From: Pedobacter caeni
Lineage (GTDB): Bacteria; Bacteroidota; Bacteroidia; Sphingobacteriales; Sphingobacteriaceae
Assembly: GCF_900129215.1 (NCBI RefSeq)
Contig: NZ_FQUQ01000006.1
Coordinates: 313,032 to 377,031, forward strand
Reading direction: 5' to 3'
DNA length: 64,000 bases
Of this stretch, positions 35,617 through 44,220 are shown piece after piece. Position 1 is the first letter of the stretch. The number at the start of each line of letters is the position of its first letter. The position numbers and the translations under genes were made by a program. Under the pieces are notes generated by a model, which ran no database searches, had not been told where the DNA came from, and saw nothing but the letters and a program-made list of their open reading frames with translations.

Positions 35617-36630
35617 ATGGAAAATTCAACACTTTCTCTGGTTACCGGTGCCAACGGGCATTTGGGAAATAACCTGGTCAGGATGTTACTAAATAAAGGG
35701 ATCAACGTCCGCGCATCTGTACGAGACCTTTCTAACACCAATCCTTTTCAGGGACTAAATGCGGAAATTGTAAAGGCAGACATTACCGATAAAAAATCTA
35801 TGGTCCAGGCGCTCGAAGGGGTGCAGACCTTTTACGCTGTTGGCGCTTCCTTTAAGCTATGGGCTAAAAATCCCATAAAGGAAATCTATGAGGTCAATAT
35901 GCAAGGCACCCGGCTTTGTATTGAAGCGGCAAAAGAAGCCGGAGTCAAAAAGATCGTTTATGTCAGTTCTATTGCTGCATTAGACTATACGCAGCTTCCA
36001 ACCCGGGAAAGCAATGGCTATAACCCCGACCGCCGCAACTGGTATTACAATTCAAAAAATGATGGGGAGCAACTCGCTTTTGAACTCTCCGCAAAACATG
36101 GAATAGAATTGGTTTCTGTGATGCCTTCTGCGATGATTGGTGAGGTGGCAACCCCACCATTGAGCGTCTCTTATGGCATTTTGAAACTGGTGTTGAACAA
36201 AGAAATTCCGGTAGATACCAAAATCACCCTGAACTGGGTAGATGTTAAAGACGTGGCTGAAGGACTCTATCAGGCTGCACAAAAAGGAAGAAATGGAGAA
36301 CGGTACATCCTGGCAAATGAGCAATGTATGGGGATTCAGGAAGTAACGGCCATCGCAAAAGAATTATATCCTGAACTGAAGATAAAAATGCCCGCATCCG
36401 TTCCTAAAAGTTTATTATATCTGATTGCCTGGCTGATGGAGATCAATGGAAAAATTAAAGGACAGGCCCCTTTATTGTCAGTAACCGACCTCTCTATGTT
36501 TTCTGGTTTACAGCAGAATTTCGACATCAGTAAGGCGCGTACAGAATTGGGCTTTAATCCAAAACCACCACGACAAATCGTAGTGGAGTCTTTGCAATAC
36601 CTGATGAACAACAAGGCCTTATTTTTATAA
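35617..36630 (+). CDS. NAD(P)-dependent extended SDR / epimerase-dehydratase family oxidoreductase
   Basis: 337 residues. The N-terminal Rossmann motif TGANGHLG (10-17), a basic NADP-favouring RASVRD after beta-2, the VYVSSIAALD strand with the catalytic Ser, and the YxxxK motif as YYNSK near residue 145 are all present; VMPSAMIGE follows. The family includes dihydroflavonol reductase-like and aldehyde/ketone reductases; the substrate is not evident. It follows the HxlR and Crp-like regulators, a setting that suggests inducible reduction of reactive carbonyl compounds (inference). It ends at the hairpin at 36632. Confidence 0.88.
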   Translation: MENSTLSLVTGANGHLGNNLVRMLLNKGINVRASVRDLSNTNPFQGLNAEIVKADITDKKSMVQALEGVQTFYAVGASFKLWAKNPIKEIYEVNMQGTRLCIEAAKEAGVKKIVYVSSIAALDYTQLPTRESNGYNPDRRNWYYNSKNDGEQLAFELSAKHGIELVSVMPSAMIGEVATPPLSVSYGILKLVLNKEIPVDTKITLNWVDVKDVAEGLYQAAQKGRNGERYILANEQCMGIQEVTAIAKELYPELKIKMPASVPKSLLYLIAWLMEINGKIKGQAPLLSVTDLSMFSGLQQNFDISKARTELGFNPKPPRQIVVESLQYLMNNKALFL

Positions 36631-36631
36631 T

Positions 36632-36659
36632 ATTGCGGTCCCCCTAAGGGGACCGCAAT
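36632..36659. terminator. Bidirectional hairpin terminator between convergent genes
   Basis: ATTGCGGTCCCC (36632-36643) pairs perfectly over 12 bases with GGGGACCGCAAT (36648-36659) around a CTAA loop. It sits between the SDR stop and the stop of the leftward DUF3347 gene. Flanking T runs are weak, but the GC-rich stem and convergent position fit a shared terminator. Confidence 0.8.
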
Positions 36660-36670
36660 TGGCTACAATT

Positions 36671-37225
36671 TTATTTGATCGTTTCTTTAACTTCTCCGCA
36701 AGTCAACATCGATTCCCCGTAATAAGGGTTCTTAATGTCTTTCTCATTGCTCAACCAGGAAGCACCTTTATCATTCATCGCCATAGGGCAATACTCCACA
36801 TATATTTCACCTGAATTAACTCCTGAAGCCTTCACTCTTGTTATAAAATCAGCGCTCAATGCGGCAAAAGCTGTTCTTTGAACTTCAACATCTGAAGCAT
36901 TGCTGATTTTAGCAGTTAATGCCTGCAAAGCGGCTCCGTTTCCAAGCTCTTTTGCTCCCAGTTCAACCGCCTGGGCAGCTACTTTTGCCTCTGCTACATC
37001 ACCAGCGATCAATGCGGTGCTCAGTTTCAGGTAATGAGGATATACTGCATTTAGTTTATCATCTTTCAGGCTTACCCCAGCTGCTTCAGTTGCCGTTCCG
37101 GCCTTAGCTTCTTTAGCATGATCATGACCTTCATGGGATGCTTCCGCCGTTTTCTGTGTATCCCCGCATGCTGCAAATAGCGTTACTGTGGCGATGGTAA
37201 ATGCTAAATTTCTAACTGTTTTCAT
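36671..37225 (-). CDS. DUF3347 domain lipoprotein of the Cus operon (copper-site motif)
   Basis: 184 residues, lipobox LFAAC (Cys20), then a His-rich spacer (SHEGHDHAKEAK) and a helical DUF3347 domain (YPHYLKLSTALIAGDV, FAALSADFITRVK). The conserved C-terminal motif YCPMAMNDKGASWLS ... NPYYGESMLTCGEV resembles the metal-binding motif of the CusB-associated DUF3347, with Cys/Met/Cys as likely soft-metal ligands. It is the last gene of the leftward heavy-metal efflux operon, 44 bases after the second adaptor gene. A periplasmic copper-binding or chaperone role is inferred from motif and context. Confidence 0.88.
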   Translation of the reverse strand: MKTVRNLAFTIATVTLFAACGDTQKTAEASHEGHDHAKEAKAGTATEAAGVSLKDDKLNAVYPHYLKLSTALIAGDVAEAKVAAQAVELGAKELGNGAALQALTAKISNASDVEVQRTAFAALSADFITRVKASGVNSGEIYVEYCPMAMNDKGASWLSNEKDIKNPYYGESMLTCGEVKETIK

Positions 37226-37269
37226 TTTTAAATTGTTTAATGGTTTATAATTTATGTGCTTATTATCAT

Positions 37270-38496
37270 TTATGTACTTAATTTAAGGCCCTCAACAGGG
37301 TTCTTTCCTTTCTTCAGGATGTACTCGCTATACAACAGGTAAGCTCCTGTAATCACTACCTGCTCACCATTTTGCAAGCCTTTGGTAATTTCTACCTGAT
37401 TGTAATTCTCCTGACCTGTAATCACCAATTTGGGTTCAAAGCTGTCCTTCCCTTTCCTGATCCAGACATGCATCCCTTTTCCATCTCTGATCACTGCATC
37501 TACCGGCAAAGTCAATACCTCAGACTTGCTTCCTGAAGGAAGGAATACATTGGCCTGCGCACCTGGCTGCCACTGATGATTTGGATTTGGAATACTTCCC
37601 CGGATCTGGGTCAGTTGTGTACCGGATTGTAAGGCAGGGGTAATGAAACTGATGGTCATCTCCTGAGGCTGGTCTTCCCAACCCGGGATCACTACCTTTA
37701 CCCGTTGTCCTTCTTTAATTCCTTTTGCTTCGTTGGGATATACATCGGCTTCCACCCATAAATTCCCGTAACCCTCCAGTCGAAGAATCGGACCTCCCTC
37801 GGTCACATACTGACCCTGATTCACGGAAAGTTCCGCTACCACACCACCTTCAGGAGCAAAGAAAGTGATGTAAGGATTTTTTTTCTGTGTATGTTGCAAT
37901 TGCTGTACCTGTGTGGCAGACTGCCCGTACAACAACAGCTTTTGTTTCGCAGATTCCACAATCTGCTTCTCTATTTTTTCTCCCGGGAATTGTTTTTCCT
38001 GAGCAATGGCCATCAGGTATTCCTGTTGTAACGTAGCCAGCTGTTCAGAGTACAACTGATATAAAGGCTGTCCTTTTTTAACCGACACCCCTGTTTCCCT
38101 GATGTACAGCTGTTCTATCCTGCCGGCAATCCGGCTGGAGATGTAACTGCTTTGCTCCGGATTTACGGTTAAACGGCCATTGAGTTGTTTTGTGCCCGAC
38201 AAGTTATTTACGCCAATCACCATCGTGGTGATATTGGCCAAAGCCTGGCGTTTCTCGTCCACGGTCAATGCTTTTTCATTGCTGTTCTTTTCAAAAGGCA
38301 CTAAATCCATCCCGCAAATCGGGCAGGTTGACATTTCTTCCTTGATCACCTGTGGGTGCATCGGGCAGGTAAAGGTCTGTTTCTTTGCCGCTTTTGCTCC
38401 TCCGTTTTTTTTCTCTTCACTGCTGCAGGCGGCAACAAATACCGATGGAACCAGGGCTAGTAAAGCGAATTTTTGTATAAATTGTTTCCGTTCCAT
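37270..38496 (-). CDS. cusB: CusB-type periplasmic adaptor with heavy-metal-binding domain
   Basis: 408-residue membrane-fusion lipoprotein (lipobox FVAAC, Cys24). Residues about 42-67 are the heavy-metal-binding domain (FTCPMHPQVIKE, TCPICGMDLVP). Then come the barrel-sandwich halves (GRIEQLYIRETGVSVKKGQ), a helical hairpin (QLATLQQEYLMAIAQEKQF), the beta-barrel and the membrane-proximal domain. It links the RND pump and the TolC-type channel and can deliver metal to the pump. It starts four bases after the stop of another CusB-type adaptor, an unusual doubling within one operon. Confidence 0.9.
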   Translation of the reverse strand: MERKQFIQKFALLALVPSVFVAACSSEEKKNGGAKAAKKQTFTCPMHPQVIKEEMSTCPICGMDLVPFEKNSNEKALTVDEKRQALANITTMVIGVNNLSGTKQLNGRLTVNPEQSSYISSRIAGRIEQLYIRETGVSVKKGQPLYQLYSEQLATLQQEYLMAIAQEKQFPGEKIEKQIVESAKQKLLLYGQSATQVQQLQHTQKKNPYITFFAPEGGVVAELSVNQGQYVTEGGPILRLEGYGNLWVEADVYPNEAKGIKEGQRVKVVIPGWEDQPQEMTISFITPALQSGTQLTQIRGSIPNPNHQWQPGAQANVFLPSGSKSEVLTLPVDAVIRDGKGMHVWIRKGKDSFEPKLVITGQENYNQVEITKGLQNGEQVVITGAYLLYSEYILKKGKNPVEGLKLST

Positions 38497-38500
38497 ATCC

Positions 38501-39739
38501 TTAATGCTGAATGTTTTCTGTCATTTTAATAAAGCTTTCACTGTCTACCAGATAAGCGGCATTTTTGCTGATGTTCCAGCTGCTGATGTCTTCGTTGATC
38601 TGTACCATCCCTCCGATGGTAATCCCTGCATCCACCATTTTCGGAACGAAGACATTGCCTTCTTTCTTAAAGACCACCCGCTTATTTCCTACCGATAATA
38701 CTGCCGGCTCCGGTAACCACCAGGAAGCAGCCAGTAAAACCGGGATCCTCGCCGTCACCAGCTGTCCTGGCTTAATTGTTGGGTTGCCCAGATATGCCCT
38801 GGCAATGGTAAAATTCTCTCCGTTTTTAAACGTAGGCTGGATCAGGCCGATCTCTGCCGTCTGGCTTTCCGACTTATCCGCAGTCTTGTAAAAGATGAAC
38901 TTTTTGCCTTTTTTGATGTGTGCGGCAAAAGCTGCTTTCAGGGAAAATTCGGCCACCAGACGATCTGAACTGTAGATCGTAAAAAGCGAAGCACCAGCAC
39001 TTACATACTGTCCTTCCCTTAACAATACAGGTGAAGCCACAGGCACTGCAACAGGACTTGATGCCGCCGCAGAAGAAGCACCACCCATCTCAGTCATGCC
39101 ATCACCTCCTGAAGCCGCAGCAGCCGACGAAGCTGGGGGGGAAGAGGCTGTAGCTGCTGCTGTTTTCTCCAGAATGTATCCTGAGGTATTGCTGTATACC
39201 GGAATCCCGTAACTTGGTTTTCCTGTTTTTAATAAATTGCTGATTCCTGAAGGAGTCATTCCCAAAAGGATCAACCGTTGTTTTCCCTGGGCAAGCATTA
39301 CCGGATCATTGCCGCTCCGGTAGATAAATAACAGCTCCTGCTGCGCAGCCGCAAGGTCCGGCGAATAAATCTCCATGATCAGCTGTCCTTTTTTAACCGG
39401 CTGATAGTTGTATTTGATCCATAAACGCTCTATCCTTCCGCTCACTTTGCTGGAAATGTTATTTTGATTTCTTGCATCGTAATTGATGATCCCCTGTACC
39501 TCTTCCGTAAAGATTTTAGCCCCATATTCGGCCTTAATCATTGGCAAAGGAGAAACCACCTGTTCATTTGATGGTTTCAGCAAATGAGAAAGGTTACTGT
39601 CAATTTTTACAGCACCGGGATCATGGTGTTCGCCTTTTTTCTCTTTGCAGGCACTGATCAATAGCATTCCGGCTGCCCCCAATATCATAAATCCCCGGAA
39701 GGCCAAAGCTCCGCGCCTAACGATATAATTCTTTCTCAT
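38501..39739 (-). CDS. Second CusB-type periplasmic adaptor, without metal-binding domain, with Ala/Ser-rich insert
   Basis: 412-residue membrane-fusion lipoprotein (lipobox LISAC, Cys31) with a short His-containing spacer (KKGEHHDPG). Core elements match CusB: SSKVSGRIERLWIKYNYQPVKKGQ, a hairpin with SPDLAAAQQELLFIYRSG, then a beta-barrel. The Cys-rich heavy-metal-binding domain of its neighbour is missing. Between about residues 190 and 235 the barrel-sandwich region carries a low-complexity Ala/Ser/Pro insert with GGDGMTEMGG in the middle, coded by a stretch containing seven consecutive G/C bases. It overlaps the CusC gene by 23 bases and precedes cusB by four bases. Confidence 0.88.
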   Translation of the reverse strand: MRKNYIVRRGALAFRGFMILGAAGMLLISACKEKKGEHHDPGAVKIDSNLSHLLKPSNEQVVSPLPMIKAEYGAKIFTEEVQGIINYDARNQNNISSKVSGRIERLWIKYNYQPVKKGQLIMEIYSPDLAAAQQELLFIYRSGNDPVMLAQGKQRLILLGMTPSGISNLLKTGKPSYGIPVYSNTSGYILEKTAAATASSPPASSAAAASGGDGMTEMGGASSAAASSPVAVPVASPVLLREGQYVSAGASLFTIYSSDRLVAEFSLKAAFAAHIKKGKKFIFYKTADKSESQTAEIGLIQPTFKNGENFTIARAYLGNPTIKPGQLVTARIPVLLAASWWLPEPAVLSVGNKRVVFKKEGNVFVPKMVDAGITIGGMVQINEDISSWNISKNAAYLVDSESFIKMTENIQH

Positions 39740-40967
39740 AATCTACGATCATTAAATAAAGTTTAAGTTTCTCATCCAGTACACTAGTCTGCATCATGGT
39801 CAATGCTTCCCAGGTACCGATCACCTCAGGGAGTTCCATTTTGTTCTCCCGGTAACTGAGGAAACTTACATCCATTGTTTTCTGAAGCGTAGGAATGATT
39901 TTATCTTCCATGGCTTCAATGCGCTGTTGCATCGATTTAATTTCAAACTGCATCCCGTACAGCATCCCCTGAGTTTCCTGCAGCATGGCTGATTTTTCCT
40001 TTTCCATCGCCAGTACCTCATAAGCCATTCCTTTGGCTTCAGATTTATACATCTTTGAGGACCATGGCGCAATAGGAATGCTGATCATTCCCATCACACT
40101 GAAAGCTTTGGGCATCATTTTAGTTAAGGGCGACATGTGGTCGAACCTTAATTTAAAATCCGGCCGACTTTGTTTCTTCATCGCCTCAATGTTCAACTTC
40201 ATAGAATGAATACTGTAATCCATTTTTTTGATGTCCTTTCTTACCATAGCCAGACTGGCCGTATCAATCATCGGGGCCGGTACATATTTGGGTTGATAAG
40301 TTGAATCAATCGCAAAGTCCATATTTCCGGGATTGTTCATCAAACTGTTTAACCAGGCGCGGGATTTGGCCATATCGCCTTCCTGCATTCTGATCATGTT
40401 CCTGTTTTCTTCAATCTTTGCCGATGCTTTATAAACGCTTCCCAGTTTCGACTGGTTATAGGGATACCTGATCTCTTCGATCTTTTTCATCGTTTGCATG
40501 ATCTTCTCATTTTTCTGTAAAATGGAGATCTTTTGCAGCGCGACCAGCCAGGTAAAGTACAGGCGTTTGGCCTGTGCTTTATACTCGTTTAAGGTGACCC
40601 CTCTGGTTGCATTTTCTACATTGCCTTTAGACTCGATGAACTTCCGGTTTGCGTTTAGCTTTACCGGATTCGGGATGTCCTGCTCAAACTGAACCATCAC
40701 AGAACCTTTGTCGCTGTCGTTCATCAGCACCTGCCCGGGGTATGGGGTCATAAAGGTCCCTACACCAATCATCGGTGCCATCCATGCGGTAGCAGCTTTA
40801 CCCAGGTGTTTATAGCTTTCTGCTTTCAGTCCGTACGACTGCAGCAGTAAATTGTTCTGGTCTATCCTGTTCAGGATGGTATCCAGTGAAAGTACCGGTT
40901 TTTGCTGTGCCACCGAATAAAAGGGAAGCAGGCAAATCAGCCAGACCATTCTCTTAATGTTGTACAT
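39717..40967 (-). CDS. cusC: CusC/TolC-family outer membrane channel
   Basis: 416 residues from ATG 40967, selected because a strong GGAGG lies six bases upstream and the signal peptide (MYNIKRMVWLICLLPFYSVAQ) starts there; earlier ATGs at 40970 and 40988 are possible. The protein is mostly long amphipathic helices (PNPVKLNANRKFIESKGNVENATRG; EAMEDKIIPTLQKTMDVSFLSYRENKMELPEVIG, positions about 360-395) with the TolC-like repeats. It is the outer-membrane exit duct of the metal efflux system. The start overlaps the end of the pump C-half gene by 14 bases. Confidence 0.88.
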   Translation of the reverse strand: MYNIKRMVWLICLLPFYSVAQQKPVLSLDTILNRIDQNNLLLQSYGLKAESYKHLGKAATAWMAPMIGVGTFMTPYPGQVLMNDSDKGSVMVQFEQDIPNPVKLNANRKFIESKGNVENATRGVTLNEYKAQAKRLYFTWLVALQKISILQKNEKIMQTMKKIEEIRYPYNQSKLGSVYKASAKIEENRNMIRMQEGDMAKSRAWLNSLMNNPGNMDFAIDSTYQPKYVPAPMIDTASLAMVRKDIKKMDYSIHSMKLNIEAMKKQSRPDFKLRFDHMSPLTKMMPKAFSVMGMISIPIAPWSSKMYKSEAKGMAYEVLAMEKEKSAMLQETQGMLYGMQFEIKSMQQRIEAMEDKIIPTLQKTMDVSFLSYRENKMELPEVIGTWEALTMMQTSVLDEKLKLYLMIVDYEKELYR

Positions 40968-42891
40968 CATGCACCTCCAGTTTTCCATATTTTCTCAATT
41001 CGTATTCTTTAGACATTAAAAAGATCAGCGGGGTCACCAGCAGGATATGTGTGGAAGAGGTCAACACCCCTCCGATCATTGGCAACACGATCGGCTGCAT
41101 CACATCTACCCCTACTCCTGTGGCCCATAATACCGGCACCAGGCCAAAGAGGGAAACGCAGACCGTCATCAGTTTTGGTCTTAACCTTCTCGCTGCTCCA
41201 AAAATCACATACTCTCTTAAATCTGCTTTAGTAATCGTTTCACTGGAATTTCCTTTTAGTTTGATCAGTTGCTGCATGGCATCATTGAGGTAGATGACCA
41301 TCACAATTCCCGTCTCCACGGCAATCCCAAAGAGGGCAATAAAACCTACCGCCACTCCTACAGAAAGGTTCACATCCCAGAACCAGATCATATATGCCCC
41401 GCCAATCAAAGCAAAAGGCACGGTGATCAGACTCAGGAAAGCTTCCCTTATAGAATGAAAAGCAAAATATAAAGAGAAGAAAATGATCACCAGCACTACC
41501 GGTGCAATCCACATCAGGGTTTGTTTACCCCTGATCAGGTTCTCATACTGACCGCTCCATTCCAGAAAATAACCTTCCGGAAGGATCCCTTTTTCTTTGT
41601 TCAGTTTTTCCATCGCATCCTGAACGGTACTTCCCAAATCCCTGTCCCTCACATTAAACATCACCGCTCCGCGAAGGATGGCATTGTCGGAACTGATCAT
41701 TGGCGGACCATCTTCGAACTTCACATCAGCAACTGCCGAAAGTGGCACTTCCCCAAATCCTTTGGATTGTACCGGGATCCGCTTGATTCTTTCTACACTA
41801 TTTCTGTATTCCTGAGCCAGGCGGACACTGATCGAAAAGCGTTGCCGCCCTTCAATGGTATTGCCAATCGTAGCTCCACCCAACGCCGTTTCCACGATCT
41901 GGTTCACATCATCTACATTCAGACCATAACGTGCCAGTTCTTCCCGTTTCACATCAATAGAAAGGTATTTACCTCCCGTAATCGGTTCTACAAAAAGATC
42001 GCTTACTCCTGCAGTTCCTTCCAGAGCCGCTTTCACACGCTCAGAAACTGAAGCAATGGTATCCAGGTTTTGTCCGAAAACCTTTATCCCGACGTCTGTA
42101 CGGATCCCTGTTGCCAGCATATTGATCCTGTTGATGATGGGCTGTGTCCAGCCATTCACCACGCCCGGGATTTGCAGTTTCGCATCCAGTTCATTGATGA
42201 TGTCTTTTTTGGTCACCCCTTCCCTCCATTCTTTTTTAGGTTTCAGGGTAATGATCGTTTCGATCATACTGATCGGGGAATTGTCTGTTGCCGTACTCGC
42301 CCTTCCTGCTTTTCCTAAAACTTTATCTACTTCGGGCACGGATTTAATGATCTTATCCTGCACCTGCAAAATCCTTTTCGCTTCCGCATTGGAAACATCA
42401 GGTAAAGTCACCGGCATAAAAAGTATGCTTTGCTCATCCAGAGGAGGAATAAATTCTGTCCCCAGGTTTTTCAATAAAGGGATCGTAATCAATAAAGCAA
42501 TGATATTGACTGCCAATGTAGTTTTTCTCCAGTTCAGCACCACCCGGATCACCGGCTCATATACCTTTTCCAGCACCCGGTTTACCGGGTTCGCATTGTC
42601 CGGTCTGAACTTCCCTTTCATAAAAAAGGAAATCAATACCGGGGCAAGGGTAATCACCAGCAAGGCATCGACAATCATGATGAAGGTCTTGGTAAAGGCC
42701 AGGGGATGGAATAATTTACCCTCCTGCCCGGTCAGCATAAATACCGGAAGGAAAGAAGTAATGATGATGACCGTGGCAAAGAATACGCCTCTGGACACCT
42801 GTTTACTGGATTTGGTGATCACCGCAAGGCGATCTTCTTCCGTAATCCAATCCGGAGATTTACGGAATTTATTTTTTATCCACTTGATCAT
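40954..42891 (-). CDS. cusA: CusA/CzcA-type RND metal pump, C-terminal half (separate chain)
   Basis: 645 residues. It begins with a basic cytoplasmic segment (MIKWIKNKFRKSPDWITEEDR) and goes on into transmembrane helix 5 (GVFFATVIIITSFLPVFML), the GQEGKLFHPLAFTKT motif, the second large periplasmic loop (GKAGRASTATDNSPISM, INRINMLATGIRTDVGIKVFG) and helices 7-12 (FALIGGAYMIWFWDVNLSVGVAVGFIALFG), ending VVDVMQPIVLPMIGG-type sequence. Together with the upstream 432-residue gene it makes one complete heavy-metal RND transporter of about 1,075 residues. The ATG overlaps the preceding TGA by four bases (ATGA), as expected for translational coupling. Confidence 0.9.
   Translation of the reverse strand: MIKWIKNKFRKSPDWITEEDRLAVITKSSKQVSRGVFFATVIIITSFLPVFMLTGQEGKLFHPLAFTKTFIMIVDALLVITLAPVLISFFMKGKFRPDNANPVNRVLEKVYEPVIRVVLNWRKTTLAVNIIALLITIPLLKNLGTEFIPPLDEQSILFMPVTLPDVSNAEAKRILQVQDKIIKSVPEVDKVLGKAGRASTATDNSPISMIETIITLKPKKEWREGVTKKDIINELDAKLQIPGVVNGWTQPIINRINMLATGIRTDVGIKVFGQNLDTIASVSERVKAALEGTAGVSDLFVEPITGGKYLSIDVKREELARYGLNVDDVNQIVETALGGATIGNTIEGRQRFSISVRLAQEYRNSVERIKRIPVQSKGFGEVPLSAVADVKFEDGPPMISSDNAILRGAVMFNVRDRDLGSTVQDAMEKLNKEKGILPEGYFLEWSGQYENLIRGKQTLMWIAPVVLVIIFFSLYFAFHSIREAFLSLITVPFALIGGAYMIWFWDVNLSVGVAVGFIALFGIAVETGIVMVIYLNDAMQQLIKLKGNSSETITKADLREYVIFGAARRLRPKLMTVCVSLFGLVPVLWATGVGVDVMQPIVLPMIGGVLTSSTHILLVTPLIFLMSKEYELRKYGKLEVHDVQH
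40974..40978 (-). promoter_or_regulatory. Ribosome-binding site that fixes the cusC start
   Basis: On the minus strand GGAGG is followed by TGCATG and then the ATG at 40967. Strong Shine-Dalgarno sequences are rare in this window, and the six-base spacing favours 40967 over ATGs at 40970 (three-base spacing) and 40988 (upstream of the site). Confidence 0.55.
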
Positions 42892-44186
42892 GATTCAGTT
42901 GTTTTTTGTTGGTCCTGTTCCCAAAGCGCATAGCGCTCTGCAAGATGTTTGTACGCGTTTTCACTCATGATAATCCCATTGTCTACGATCACCCCGATGG
43001 CCAGGGCAATCCCGGTGAGTGACATGATATTAGAGGAAATATTAAAAGCATTCAGCAGGATAAAACTCGCTGCAATGGTGATCGGAATCTGAATGATGAT
43101 GCTCAATGCACTTCTCCAGTGGAAAAGGAAAATGATCACAATGATCGATACGACGATCATCTCTTCGATCAGGGTATGGGTGATGGAATCTACCGCCTCA
43201 CTGATCAGCTCCCCACGGTCGTAAACGATGTCAAATTTGACACCTTTAGGCAAACCTTTGGAGACCTCTTTCATTTTGGCTTTCACTTTTTCAATTACCT
43301 CTGCGGCATTTTCGCCATAGCGCATCACCACAATTCCGCCTGCACGTTCCCCTTCACCGTTCTGGTCAAAGATCCCAAGCCTAGTTTCACCGGTCATCTG
43401 TACTGTGGCCAGGTCGGAAATCCTGATCGGTGTTCCGTTCTGATTTTTTACCGGAATATCCGAGATTTCTTTAATGGATTTGAGGTATCCGGAGGTCTTG
43501 ATGATATAGCCCATATCACTCATCTCAAACTTCCTCCCCCCTGATTCATTGTTGTTACTGCGGACCGCTGCAATCACCTCCGGGGCAGACAGCTTATAGT
43601 AAAGCAGTTTATTCGGATCTATAGAGATCTGATATTGTTTCTGAAATCCACCAAAGGAAGCGATCTCACTTACTCCGGGAACAGTTTGCAAAGCAAACTT
43701 CACATACCAGTCCTGGATGGCCCTTTGTTCCCCGAGGTCCATATCCGGAGCATCCAGGGTATACCATAAAACATGGCCTACCCCCGTTCCATCAGGCCCC
43801 AGTTGTGGCGCAACGCCATCGGGTAAAGTTTTGGAGATGGTACTGATTCTTTCCAGCACCCTTTCCCTTGCCCAGTATACATCTACATCATCTTCAAAGA
43901 TGACATAGATAAAGCTCATACCAAACATAGAAGAACCGCGGACATATTTGATCTTAGGGATCCCCTGCAAATTGGTGACCAGCGGATAGGTGACCTGATC
44001 TTCGATCAGTTGCGGTGAGCGGCCCATCCATTCTGTAAATACAATCACCTGGTTTTCTGACAGGTCAGGAATCGCATCTATGGGATTTTTCTTGACAGCA
44101 TAAATGCCCCAGACAAAAAGTCCCAGAGATAGTACCAGCACAATAAACCGGTTGCGCATTGACCATTCTATAATTTTATGTACCAT
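42888..44186 (-). CDS. cusA: CusA/CzcA-type RND metal pump, N-terminal half (separate chain)
   Basis: 432 residues: transmembrane helix 1 (FIVLVLSLGLFVWGIYAVKKNPIDAIPDLSENQVIV is the typical start), the first periplasmic pore domain (WMGRSPQLIEDQVTYPLVTNLQGI, GPDGTGVGHVLWYTL), helices 2-4 and the proton-relay Asp in GIALAIGVIVDNGIIMSENAY. It ends with a hydrophilic tail (ERYALWEQDQQKTTES) in the cytoplasmic linker between helices 4 and 5. Normal family members continue to about 1,040 residues in one chain. The stop lies in an ATGA overlap with the C-half gene, and in-frame stops exist in both frames around the junction, so joining them needs more than a homopolymer slip. Confidence 0.9.
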   Translation of the reverse strand: MVHKIIEWSMRNRFIVLVLSLGLFVWGIYAVKKNPIDAIPDLSENQVIVFTEWMGRSPQLIEDQVTYPLVTNLQGIPKIKYVRGSSMFGMSFIYVIFEDDVDVYWARERVLERISTISKTLPDGVAPQLGPDGTGVGHVLWYTLDAPDMDLGEQRAIQDWYVKFALQTVPGVSEIASFGGFQKQYQISIDPNKLLYYKLSAPEVIAAVRSNNNESGGRKFEMSDMGYIIKTSGYLKSIKEISDIPVKNQNGTPIRISDLATVQMTGETRLGIFDQNGEGERAGGIVVMRYGENAAEVIEKVKAKMKEVSKGLPKGVKFDIVYDRGELISEAVDSITHTLIEEMIVVSIIVIIFLFHWRSALSIIIQIPITIAASFILLNAFNISSNIMSLTGIALAIGVIVDNGIIMSENAYKHLAERYALWEQDQQKTTES

Positions 44187-44220
44187 TTCTTTGTGTTAAT
44201 GATGGTGATATCGATTCGGA

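Noticed and set aside
42880..42930. Simple frameshift error as the cause of the split RND pump gene
   Set aside because: The poly-A run upstream, if lengthened by one, leads to a TGA in the other frame before the C-half ATG; no single homopolymer change joins the halves. Not fully excluded without reads.
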